Origin: Arcticibacterium luteifluviistationis
GTDB lineage: Bacteria; Bacteroidota; Bacteroidia; Cytophagales; Spirosomataceae
Direction: 5' to 3'
Assembly: GCF_003258705.1 (NCBI RefSeq)
Contig: NZ_CP029480.1
Span: 496,001 to 560,000 of the forward strand
DNA: 64,000 nucleotides
Position 1 is the stretch's first letter. Every line of letters begins with the position of its first letter. Shown here piece after piece: positions 54,318 through 63,025 of the stretch. Made by a program: the position numbers and the translations under genes. Below the pieces are notes generated by a model that did no database searches, was not told the origin of the DNA, and saw only the letters and a program-made list of their open reading frames with translations.

Positions 54318-56054
54318 ATGAAAGTTAAATATCTTTTAGTAGCAGCCTGCCTTTTATTGTCAATCGTCACAGCCTACGCTCAGCGTCCTAATGTTATCAT
54401 CATCATGACCGACGATCAAGGTTATGGCGACCTTGGTGTTACAGGAAATCCACATGTAAAAACACCAGTAATTGACAAAATGGCTGCCGAGAGTGTTCGT
54501 TTTAATAATTTCTACGTCTCGCCGGTGTGTGCTCCTACCCGCTCTAGTCTTATGACTGGTCGCTATTCTTTACGTACAGGGGTTAGAGATACATATAACG
54601 GTGGAGCCACCATGGCTTCCAATGAGACCACCATTGCAGAAATGCTTAAACAAGCAGATTATACCACTGGAATTTTTGGGAAATGGCATTTGGGAGATAA
54701 TTACCCTAGCAGACCAAGCGACCAAGGTTTTGACGAATCACTTATTCATCTTTCTGGTGGCATGGGACAAGTGGGCGACTTTACCACTTACTTTAAGGGA
54801 GATAAAAGCTATTTTGACCCTGTGCTATGGCACAATAATAAAGAGCAAGCCTACGAAGGTTACTGTTCTGATATTTTTGCCGACCAAGCCATAAAGTTTA
54901 TTGAGCAAAACAAAGATGCTCCCTTCTTTTGCTACCTAGCTTTCAATGCTCCACATACACCCTTGCAGGTTCCTGAAAAGTATTATGACATGTATAAGGA
55001 CATTGACCCTTCCACTGGTTTTCATAAGGATAAGAGACCAGAAATGACGGAAAGAGACAAAGAGGACGCCAGAAAAGTATATGGTATGGTGACCAACATT
55101 GACGACAATATTGGCAAACTTTTAGAAAAACTGGATGAGTTAAACATTGCAGATAATACGCTCCTAATTTTCATGACAGACAACGGTCCGCAACAAACAC
55201 GATATGTAGGTGGCCTAAGAGGTAGAAAAGGAAATGTGTATCAGGGTGGCATTAAAGTACCATTTTACATGAAATTGCCTACGTCTACAATAAAAAACAA
55301 GGACATTCAAACCGTTGCGGCCCATATAGACATTTTGCCTACCATAGCCGAGGTTTGTCAAGTGCAGCCTCCTAATTCTGACATTGACGGAAAAAGTCTT
55401 CTTCCACTTATTAAAGACAAAAATATTAGTTGGGAAGACAGACCCTTATTTTTTTATTGGTCTAGAAGATATCCTGAACTTTATAATAACATGACCTTAA
55501 TGAAAGGCTCTTATAAGTTAGTGGGGAAAACAAATTATAATGCTCCTTTAGAAGATTTTGAACTGTATGACCTTACAAAAGACCCATACGAAAAGAATAA
55601 TCTCATTTTAGTAAACAATGCCGTAGCCAAAGACCTTAAGAAACAGTTAGATGAAACTTACAAGGAGCTGATTGCTTCCGAAAACCTCATTAATCAACCT
55701 CGTATTTTGGTTGGAAATCCTAATGAAAACCCCATCATACTAAATAGGAATGATGCCAGCGGAGAGCGTGGTATTTGGGCTCAGGAGGAAGTATACGGAA
55801 ACTGGAGAGTGAGTATTGCAGAAGGAAATTATAATATCAAATTCAAATTTGTAGAACCTGTCAAAGCCAAGGGTAGAATGTTTTTAGAGACCAACGCCAC
55901 GGTTAATCAAATGACAAACGAAAAAGACAATACCGACATTATAGAAATGAAAAACGTACACATCTCAGCCATGGACTGCGATTTGACTCCTTTCTACGCC
56001 ATCGGTTCCAAAAACATATTTCCATTTTGGGTTGAGATGGAACGAGTGGATTAA
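54318..56054 (+). CDS. Arylsulfatase-type sulfatase, secreted
   Basis: This 578-residue protein has a signal peptide ending at TAYAQ. The alkaline-phosphatase-like core shows VIIIMTDDQGYGDLGV (metal Asp pair), the sulfatase signature SPVCAPTRSSLMTGRY with Cys near 71, GIFGKWHLGD, and FMTDNGPQ. The Cys must be converted to formylglycine by an FGE-type enzyme; none is in the window. It removes sulfate from esters, probably sulfated algal polysaccharides or their fragments. A C-terminal extension of about 120 residues (from NENPIILNRNDASGERGIW) looks like a beta-sandwich. Confidence 0.92.
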   Translation: MKVKYLLVAACLLLSIVTAYAQRPNVIIIMTDDQGYGDLGVTGNPHVKTPVIDKMAAESVRFNNFYVSPVCAPTRSSLMTGRYSLRTGVRDTYNGGATMASNETTIAEMLKQADYTTGIFGKWHLGDNYPSRPSDQGFDESLIHLSGGMGQVGDFTTYFKGDKSYFDPVLWHNNKEQAYEGYCSDIFADQAIKFIEQNKDAPFFCYLAFNAPHTPLQVPEKYYDMYKDIDPSTGFHKDKRPEMTERDKEDARKVYGMVTNIDDNIGKLLEKLDELNIADNTLLIFMTDNGPQQTRYVGGLRGRKGNVYQGGIKVPFYMKLPTSTIKNKDIQTVAAHIDILPTIAEVCQVQPPNSDIDGKSLLPLIKDKNISWEDRPLFFYWSRRYPELYNNMTLMKGSYKLVGKTNYNAPLEDFELYDLTKDPYEKNNLILVNNAVAKDLKKQLDETYKELIASENLINQPRILVGNPNENPIILNRNDASGERGIWAQEEVYGNWRVSIAEGNYNIKFKFVEPVKAKGRMFLETNATVNQMTNEKDNTDIIEMKNVHISAMDCDLTPFYAIGSKNIFPFWVEMERVD

Positions 56055-56308
56055 AAGTGCGGCATAGGCTAAAAATTTGTAACTGACAGTTCTGTGTGAA
56101 CATTCAATAAACGTTCAAACATACTTGAATCTCGCTAAGGCTGTATGCCTCAAATTACAATTAGACCATAGCGTGGTCAAAGGTCCTGTTTTGTACCAAG
56201 GAACGTACGAAACTCCGACAAACGGCTTTTGAACCAACACTAAACTAATATGGTTGAGATGTGACTAAGGTCACCCACTTCTTAAAGTAAAAATCTGAAT
56301 TTGCATCA

Positions 56309-56854
56309 ATGAACTGGATAAAGAAAAATTACGGTAATGTGCTTTGGGGACTTTTTATAGTGCTCCTTTTTATTCCTCAAACAGGAACACCCATCAAAGT
56401 TTTTATTAATAGGCTAATAGCTTTTAGTCCAAGTGTGGAAGCTGTAGAAGACAGAAAAACACTGGAAGACTATCAATGGCAACTAAGAGACCTAGATGGT
56501 CGTGTGGTCAATTTTCAAGAATTCAAAGGCAAAAAAGTAGTGGTCAATTTTTGGGCAACTTGGTGCCCACCCTGCATTGCAGAAATGCCAAGCATGCAAG
56601 CTTTATATAACGACTATAAAGACAAAGCCGTCTTTGTTTTTGTAACAAATGACGACAGAGAAGCCATTGACAAATTCATATCCAAACGTCATTTTCAAAT
56701 CCCAATTTACCAAGCTCTGAGTTCTGCTCCTGCCCTATTAGAAGGCAATAGTTTACCCACCACCTATCTGATTGATGAATCTGGAGCCATTCTGATAGAA
56801 AAAACGGGTGCTGCAGACTGGAACTCTGACAAAGTGAGGGCTTTGTTGGAATAA
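56309..56854 (+). CDS. TlpA-like membrane-anchored thioredoxin
   Basis: This 181-residue protein has one N-terminal membrane helix (about 8-27, VLWGLFIVLLFIPQ), then a thioredoxin fold in the periplasm: LRDLDGRVVNFQEFKGKKVV, VNFWATWCPPCIAEMPSMQA with the redox CPPC, and the cis-Pro region SLPTTYLIDESG. TlpA/ResA-like proteins reduce disulfides, for example for cytochrome c maturation. No heme gene adjoins, so the client is unknown. A decayed gene follows 26 bases downstream. Confidence 0.9.
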   Translation: MNWIKKNYGNVLWGLFIVLLFIPQTGTPIKVFINRLIAFSPSVEAVEDRKTLEDYQWQLRDLDGRVVNFQEFKGKKVVVNFWATWCPPCIAEMPSMQALYNDYKDKAVFVFVTNDDREAIDKFISKRHFQIPIYQALSSAPALLEGNSLPTTYLIDESGAILIEKTGAADWNSDKVRALLE

Positions 56855-56880
56855 GTTGCTTCTTACGAACTCACAGACAT

Positions 56881-57272
56881 TTCCTGACAATTCCATATTA
56901 TCAAATCGCCTTCTGTTTCATAGCCTCACGGTAATTTGGCTCTCATTTATTAACCTCCGAAATAGAAATTTAAACAAGGATCTTGAATTAAGTACCTTTT
57001 GGCGTTCTATCAGCCATCAAAACAATGAGATTTTTCATGCGTAAATCACTTGTAAGTTCGGCCCTATAAGCTGTTCTCTGTTCCTGTTCCTAAAAACCAC
57101 AAGAATAAAGACTTGGGTGAAAAATGTGATGGATACAATAATCACCAGAATTCGCAAAAGGTAACCTGAGGCGACTTAAACACTATCAATGAGAACTTTA
57201 CCCTTAACTTCTTGATATAAAAAGCGATTTTTATAAATAGTGTATGGGAGGAGTAATTGGATTGCTTCCCTA
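56881..57272 (+). pseudogene. Decayed copy of the phosphatase-like lipoprotein gene (5' end and terminator only)
   Basis: The block repeats 154-156 bases of upstream sequence, then an ATG at 57037 with MRKSLVSSAL, an in-frame TAA, then VLCSCS, matching MRNLFVTSLLFIILCSCS of the gene at 50115. Further pieces match across frame changes (VKNVMDD; NTINENFTLNFL against NTNFMLDFL). At 57243-57272 a worn version of that gene's terminator follows (GGGAGGAGTAATTGGATTGC). About 1.5 kb of interior is missing. It is a non-functional remnant of a tandem or dispersed duplication. Confidence 0.8.
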
Positions 57273-57389
57273 AGCCTTTACTTTTAAGCAAACACTTATT
57301 AATTTCACAATACCTAGATGAATTATCAATAAAAAATTTATATAATCTTATAAAATAGTTCCCAGTCTACGGCCACTTATACTAGTCTA

Positions 57390-60300
57390 TTATTCTTCAC
57401 AATCTTCAATTTCCGCCAAGAAAACATTTTCACTATTGACTTTGAAACCCGGTTTTAACAAAACGCTTTTTCCTGCTTTGAAATAAACTTCAGATTCATT
57501 TTGAATGCTATGAGACGATTCGATAAGACCAAAGTCTTCAAAAACGTCTGAAACAGTAACAGCCTGAATAGTACTTTTTTTAGTGATTATTTCAACATCA
57601 TCTAACCTAATCTCGTCTCTAGAACCTGAGCTACTATTTTTCACACCCGTATAATAATAACGCCAAAAAAGTTGTACATATGGCTTATCTAAAGCATTGG
57701 GAGGCAAGGCTATTCTAGAAAAAGATTTTAGCTCATTCTCAACGCTATTTCTTTGATATTCTACTACTGTATTATTGTTATCCAGCAAATCCTGAAAAGG
57801 TAGAATATCCCCCACCCTATATTGTAGTCTTAAATGATACTCTCTCGAGTTAGCGTCTAAAGTAGCCGCTTTAAAAGAAACGAAAACAGAATCATGTTCT
57901 AAAGTATTTATGGCTAAAATGGCACCACCTAATTTTGTACCAGGATAGCCCGGATTTCCATCTTCATTACCTGTGTTTATAAATGACACACCATCACTTT
58001 CCAAGCCATTGATCCTTGTTCTTGAAGAAATGTCGTAATCGCCATCTGTGTTACCTTCTATTTCACTTTCTAGACTAGGGTCTGCTTCATCCATAAAAAC
58101 AAAAGCCATATTATCAGGAAAACTACCTTCACTTTCATTTTCAGACCAGATATTAAAATTATATCCACAATTATTTAATTCATTCGCCAAAGGAAAAGGA
58201 TTTTCGGAAAGAATATTCTCATCAAAAATAGCTTTATAACTTTCATGAGAAGACAAACTAACTGTAATAGAATCACTAGTGCTGCTCACAGAACCGTTCT
58301 TTAGCCAGTGCTTAAACTTGAAACCTAATCTTGGAATGGCCTTAAGAACAATGGGGACATTCCTGAAATATTTACCTGTCCATGGAAAAACGGCAAGACT
58401 TACACCGTCTAATTCTTCATTCACCATTAGGGAGTTGACCTGAATAAAGCCATTAGATAGACTGTCCACATCGAGCGTAACATTGAATCTTTGGAGTAGT
58501 GAGAAATTATCTGATATATGTCCAAACTGATACTCTACTCTATTTGACAAATAATCACTTACCTCGTTAAAAGCTGCTTGCCTAACTTGCAATGAACTCG
58601 GGTTTTTCCATCTTTCAATATGTTGCTCTATTTCTAATAAATATTTAGCCTCCCATTGGCTTAATAAAGATAATGTATGCTCAGACTTAAAGGTACTATT
58701 TAGTAAATCGGCAAACCTATTAACAAATTTATCTACAAATGCAGGGCTCCTTTTTAGCTTTCTAAAAAGCAAGGATTCCACTGCGTCAGGCCTTAAGGCA
58801 TAATGCTGTAAATGATCGTAGTCTGCTCTATCCATCGTATAATCCATGTCATACATGAGCCATCTCCATCTTCCATCACTATAACCATTTCCTGAATCAT
58901 GAGCTTTTGAACGCCATATTTTTGTATTATTAATAAGCCAATCTCCATTCCCAGAAAACACCTCGGCTATCTGATAATCAATGAAACTATCTTCGTCTAT
59001 CAAATTTTTGAGAGAATCATAGTTTGCCTCTATCAAAAAATCATTATTATTTAAAAAGCTCAATAAAGCATTATATGTATCTAAGTCTCCCTCCTCTAAT
59101 TCCAACCCGTTTGAATAACTGATGATATCCACAACATCTTCATCCACTTCATAAACATTCTTGAGGTAGTGTTTATCCATTCTATCTCTAAAATTCATAA
59201 CACCCCAATACTCTGAATTTAAATAGACAACCGTAGGTTTTGTTTCTTGCTTTCCAAAACTCATTGCCCTTACTAAGTCCTGATAATAAGCATCCCTATA
59301 TAATAATCCATCCCAATCATTACCTGAATTTCTCAAAAGGATTCTTTTATGTAATCTATTGGGAGCTTCATCAAAAACACTCAATTCCTCGTCATCTTCG
59401 AAATAAAGCCTCATTGTTTTCCTAGGTGCAGATCTAGAGCAACCACCATGGTTACTTAATTCAATCCTTTTATTAAAAAGTGAAAGCCCATTGTCAAAGT
59501 ATTCTATACTTCCTGGTAACTTATACTCATCTCCTTTAAAACTATAATTACCAACCGTACAAAATTTTGCCCCGGGACTATAATCATCTATTCCATTAGG
59601 ATAAGCATATTCAAAAAAAGATCCAGCAGGGTAAATACCATTATTATGGTCAAATAACCTGTCCTCATCTACCGTAACAGAAACAATGGGGAATTCATGG
59701 TCAAAAGAGCTTCCTACAAAATAAGTTTGAGTTATAATCGGACTTGAAAGAGCATTCCGTTTTACCACCATTGCTTTTACTACACTGCCCTTTTGAACTT
59801 GATAGCTAGGTAAATAACTCGGCGAATAGGGATAGCTAGAAAGCTTACCAGAAACTCTATTTCGCTGACCTGTATTATCTTTTATAAGTATTGGTGTATT
59901 ATAAGCATATGTATTAACACTATCCTCTATCAAAGAACTTGGATAATCATTTTTATAAAAAAAAGTCTTCCCGTTTACATTATTAGTGTCAGGGTCTGAG
60001 CCATCTAAAGTATAATAAATAGCTGCTCCAGCTTCTAATGTATTTAGATTTAATGTAAACTGGTTAGCATAGGTACCTGAAGGCTGGGAAAAAATAGGTG
60101 GGGCTAAATAATCTTCGTAAGAAAATGAAGGAACATTATTAAAGTTAAAAGATGAAGGAATGAAGTACACCAGCGTATCACTTCCATCGTACTTTCGCCC
60201 ATAAGATATATCCGTATTCTGGATACCAAAACTTAACGAATCTACTACAGTTAGACCATTAGGAGCAGTTAAGATAAGTTTTTCTCCATCAGAAGATAGT

Positions 60301-60641
60301 TTAAAATCCAAATGATTACCCCCCCTTTCTACGTCACCACTTGCCCACAAAATCACATAGCCTTGACTTGGAATTATTAGAGTCTCTTCAAACTCATGTT
60401 TTTGAAAGTCTCCATCGTCATCAGAGATAAAATATCCATTGAGATCTATAGCGGAATTGGACGCATTATAAATTTCAAGCCAATCTGAACTCTCTCCTAG
60501 CTGGTCTTGTGCGGATGACGAATTACTAGCCATTATTTCATTTATATACAAACTTGGTTCTATTTCTGAACTAATTCTAGTTTGCGATAAAGATGTAAAC
60601 GACCATAAGAACGATATTATAAGTAATAGTTTTTTAATCAA
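57390..60641 (-). CDS. Secreted CotH-kinase/lamin-tail multidomain protein
   Basis: This 1083-residue protein has a signal peptide ending near TSLSQ. In order: a lamin-tail domain (about 28-140, YINEIMASNSSSAQDQLGES, SDWLEIYNAS); a chitobiase/beta-hexosaminidase C-terminal-like domain (about 185-280, AAIYYTLDGSDPDTNN); and a CotH kinase-like domain (about 380-640, KRILLRNSGNDWDGLLYRDA, WGVMNFRDRMDKHYL, WRWLMYDMDYTMDRAD). Next come a beta-rich segment (KFKHWLKNGS) and a C-terminal motif IQNESEVYFKAGKSVLLKPG..F that resembles the coat-hanger stack seen in Cytophagales surface proteins. CotH proteins phosphorylate spore-coat proteins in Bacillus; the role here is unknown. Single gene. Confidence 0.85.
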   Translation of the reverse strand: MIKKLLLIISFLWSFTSLSQTRISSEIEPSLYINEIMASNSSSAQDQLGESSDWLEIYNASNSAIDLNGYFISDDDGDFQKHEFEETLIIPSQGYVILWASGDVERGGNHLDFKLSSDGEKLILTAPNGLTVVDSLSFGIQNTDISYGRKYDGSDTLVYFIPSSFNFNNVPSFSYEDYLAPPIFSQPSGTYANQFTLNLNTLEAGAAIYYTLDGSDPDTNNVNGKTFFYKNDYPSSLIEDSVNTYAYNTPILIKDNTGQRNRVSGKLSSYPYSPSYLPSYQVQKGSVVKAMVVKRNALSSPIITQTYFVGSSFDHEFPIVSVTVDEDRLFDHNNGIYPAGSFFEYAYPNGIDDYSPGAKFCTVGNYSFKGDEYKLPGSIEYFDNGLSLFNKRIELSNHGGCSRSAPRKTMRLYFEDDEELSVFDEAPNRLHKRILLRNSGNDWDGLLYRDAYYQDLVRAMSFGKQETKPTVVYLNSEYWGVMNFRDRMDKHYLKNVYEVDEDVVDIISYSNGLELEEGDLDTYNALLSFLNNNDFLIEANYDSLKNLIDEDSFIDYQIAEVFSGNGDWLINNTKIWRSKAHDSGNGYSDGRWRWLMYDMDYTMDRADYDHLQHYALRPDAVESLLFRKLKRSPAFVDKFVNRFADLLNSTFKSEHTLSLLSQWEAKYLLEIEQHIERWKNPSSLQVRQAAFNEVSDYLSNRVEYQFGHISDNFSLLQRFNVTLDVDSLSNGFIQVNSLMVNEELDGVSLAVFPWTGKYFRNVPIVLKAIPRLGFKFKHWLKNGSVSSTSDSITVSLSSHESYKAIFDENILSENPFPLANELNNCGYNFNIWSENESEGSFPDNMAFVFMDEADPSLESEIEGNTDGDYDISSRTRINGLESDGVSFINTGNEDGNPGYPGTKLGGAILAINTLEHDSVFVSFKAATLDANSREYHLRLQYRVGDILPFQDLLDNNNTVVEYQRNSVENELKSFSRIALPPNALDKPYVQLFWRYYYTGVKNSSSGSRDEIRLDDVEIITKKSTIQAVTVSDVFEDFGLIESSHSIQNESEVYFKAGKSVLLKPGFKVNSENVFLAEIEDCEE

Positions 60642-60870
60642 AATATAAAAGAAGGATTTAGTATTCCGTTAAACGAAACTATAAAAATCAAATCCCAATT
60701 AGAAAAGAAGCCGCCTAAAATTATTATTCGGTAGACATATCTTTATGTAATAGTATAATACCTCATAAAAAACATTCCTTAATTCAGGAATGCCAAATTA
60801 TTAATAAAATCAACGAAACTAAACCACTTAATTCAAGGTTTCCTAAGCGAACTTTCCAGTATAGAAACCA

Positions 60871-62031
60871 TTGCAAAAATCTAAGCTTATTTTACCCATA
60901 CTCGTTTTATCACAATTCTGTGGTACCTCACTGTGGTTTGCGGGCAATAGTATCATGAGCGACCTGGTGATAAATTTTGGCTTTGAAGCTGCTGCTTTGG
61001 GGCCTTTAACTTCGTCCGTTCAGTTGGGTTTTATAGCTGGTACGCTCCTATTCGCCTTATTGGCTATATCAGACAGAGTTTCTCCTTCCAAAGTTTTCTT
61101 GGTTTGTGCCGTCTTTGGATCTCTGTTTAATTTGGGTATTATTTGGGATGGAAATACTTTAATCAGTATCCTTATTTTACGCTTTTTTACAGGATTTTTC
61201 TTGGCAGGGATTTACCCCGTAGGCATGAAAATAGCCGCAGACCATTTTGAAAATGGATTGGGCAAGTCACTTGGTCTACTGGTAGGTGCATTAGTTTTGG
61301 GCACAGCATTCCCTCATTTATTAAAAGGAATTTTCGCTTGGAAATTCGTCATACTCTCAACTTCAGCATTGGCGTTTTTAGGAGGAATACTAGTAGCCAC
61401 CTTAGTGCCAGATGGCCCATTTAGAAAACCTGGTCAAATAATGGCATTATCCTCATTTAAAACCTTTTTTAACAAGCAAGAGTTTAAGGCAGCGGCTTTG
61501 GGTTATTTTGGCCACATGTGGGAATTATATGCGTACTGGGCATTTGTTCCTATCATTCTAGCTTCATATCAGTTAATTAACCCAGCTTCCGCTTTCAATA
61601 TTTCTATAGTTTCTTTCTCCATTATTGCTATTGGCGGAGTAGGCTGTGTGATAGGTGGCTTTCTCTCTCAGCGTTTTGGTGCTAAAAAAATAGCGACAAT
61701 CAGTTTATTTCTGTCATGCCTATGTTGCCTTATTTCTCCATTTATGCTAGGGCTTAATTCAGAAGTATTTTTTATTGGCTTTTTGCTTTTTTGGGGTTTG
61801 ATGGTAACGGCAGATTCACCTCTTTTTTCTACGTTAGTGGCTCAAAACGCTATTCCAGAATTAAAAGGCACTGCACTTACCCTTGTTAACTGTTTAGGCT
61901 TTGCCATTAGTATTTTTAGTATTCAGCTACTGAATGAAATGAAAAGCTACACAGATTCTAATAGCATTTATGTGGTACTGGCCATTGGGCCTGTTTTAGG
62001 ATTATGGGCTTTAAGCAAACCTGTAAAATAA
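60871..62031 (+). CDS. MFS transporter
   Basis: This 386-residue inner-membrane protein has about twelve hydrophobic helices. LVLSQFCGTSLWFAGNSIMS opens helix 1, LLFALLAISDRVSPSKVFLV carries the loop after helix 2, and GGFLSQRFGAKKIATISLFL the corresponding second-half loop. It is of the bacterial MFS type that exports or imports small molecules. The start codon is TTG at 60871, since an in-frame TAG lies nine bases upstream at 60862-60864 and no ATG is available near the first helix. It is followed by the DUF1080 gene after 132 bases. Substrate unknown. Confidence 0.88.
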   Translation: MQKSKLILPILVLSQFCGTSLWFAGNSIMSDLVINFGFEAAALGPLTSSVQLGFIAGTLLFALLAISDRVSPSKVFLVCAVFGSLFNLGIIWDGNTLISILILRFFTGFFLAGIYPVGMKIAADHFENGLGKSLGLLVGALVLGTAFPHLLKGIFAWKFVILSTSALAFLGGILVATLVPDGPFRKPGQIMALSSFKTFFNKQEFKAAALGYFGHMWELYAYWAFVPIILASYQLINPASAFNISIVSFSIIAIGGVGCVIGGFLSQRFGAKKIATISLFLSCLCCLISPFMLGLNSEVFFIGFLLFWGLMVTADSPLFSTLVAQNAIPELKGTALTLVNCLGFAISIFSIQLLNEMKSYTDSNSIYVVLAIGPVLGLWALSKPVK

Positions 62032-62163
62032 GTATCTTATTAATCCCTAAAACACTAGGCCTGCAAGCTCAGTAAACACCAAGGAATTAAGTCAGTTTTT
62101 TTCCATTTCAAACAATAGCTACAATAAAATCTATTAGCTTTACAGTACAATCAACCCTCAAAA

Positions 62164-62751
62164 ATGAAAAAAATAACATTCGTACTCAGTCTTCTTTTAG
62201 TCCTAAGTATAGGAGAAAGTTCAGCCCAAAAACTGAAAAAAATATTTAACGGGAAAAACCTGAAAGGTTGGACCGTACCAAACCCAAACAATGATAACTG
62301 GACGGTGGCAGATGGCCAGCTGATAGTTAAAAGCTCTGAGGACCGTAAGGGTAGCACATTATGGACGGAGAAATCATATACTGATTTTGTGATAGAAGTA
62401 GAATACAAAAACACTTTTGGTATAGTAGATTCTGGCATTTTCTTACGCTCTGATAAAGACCAAATTCAGATTGGTATCTCTGGCTCAAGGAAAAAAGATT
62501 TAACAGGATCGCCTTACATACCTGGCAAAAGCTACCCGAAAGTGGCAGATATAAGCAGCGTAAAACCAAACGACTGGAACACCATGAAAATTAAAGTAGT
62601 GGGAGATAATTATATAGTTTGGGTAAACGGAACAGAAGTGATGAATTATACTTCTGAAGATATTCCTGCAACTGGCCCAGTAGGCATTCAGCTTCATCCA
62701 GGTAACGAAATGGGCATTAATTACAGAAGCATTAAACTGTCTGAGATTTAG
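62164..62751 (+). CDS. DUF1080 (3-keto-disaccharide hydrolase-like) protein, secreted
   Basis: This 195-residue protein has a signal peptide ending at SSAQ. One beta-jelly-roll follows: KIFNGKNLKGW, NWTVADGQLIVK, LWTEKSYTDFVIEVEYKNT, DSGIFLRSD, WNTMKIKVVGDNYIVWVNG and the closing GPVGIQLHPGNEMGINYRSI. This is the DUF1080 family, some members of which hydrolyse 3-keto-disaccharides or beta-glucans. The single-domain size is typical. With the GH97 gene downstream it probably belongs to sugar breakdown in the periplasm. Confidence 0.87.
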   Translation: MKKITFVLSLLLVLSIGESSAQKLKKIFNGKNLKGWTVPNPNNDNWTVADGQLIVKSSEDRKGSTLWTEKSYTDFVIEVEYKNTFGIVDSGIFLRSDKDQIQIGISGSRKKDLTGSPYIPGKSYPKVADISSVKPNDWNTMKIKVVGDNYIVWVNGTEVMNYTSEDIPATGPVGIQLHPGNEMGINYRSIKLSEI

Positions 62752-62777
62752 ACTCTTTCCTCTTTTTTTAAACTACG

Positions 62778-62805
62778 AGGCTGTCTTATTTATTTAAGGC
62801 AGCCT
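62778..62805 (+). terminator. Terminator-like hairpin after the DUF1080 gene
   Basis: AGGCTGTCTTA and TAAGGCAGCCT form an 11-base stem with one G-T pair and a six-base loop, 27 bases past the stop. No long T-run follows. Confidence 0.65.
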
Positions 62806-63025
62806 TCTAGTTGTGGTTTTAAACTACCGCCCTTATTCAAACTTGCATTCGCAAACCTTTTTTTGATGTAGGATTCCTAATCAAAGTACATTCATCTTGG
62901 TTTGGCTACATCTAATCCCCTTACATAAAGCACTTGTAGCAAAGAAAGTACACGCATTGCATTAATTGTAGTTTCTCTACCAATCATATAAGTTTCATAA
63001 GAAACTTGAACTAATAAAATCCCAA

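Noticed and set aside
56856-57044. A 62-codon frame after the TlpA-like gene
   Set aside because: It covers the non-coding upstream part of the decayed phosphatase copy; the matching stretch at 49961-50114 is intergenic.
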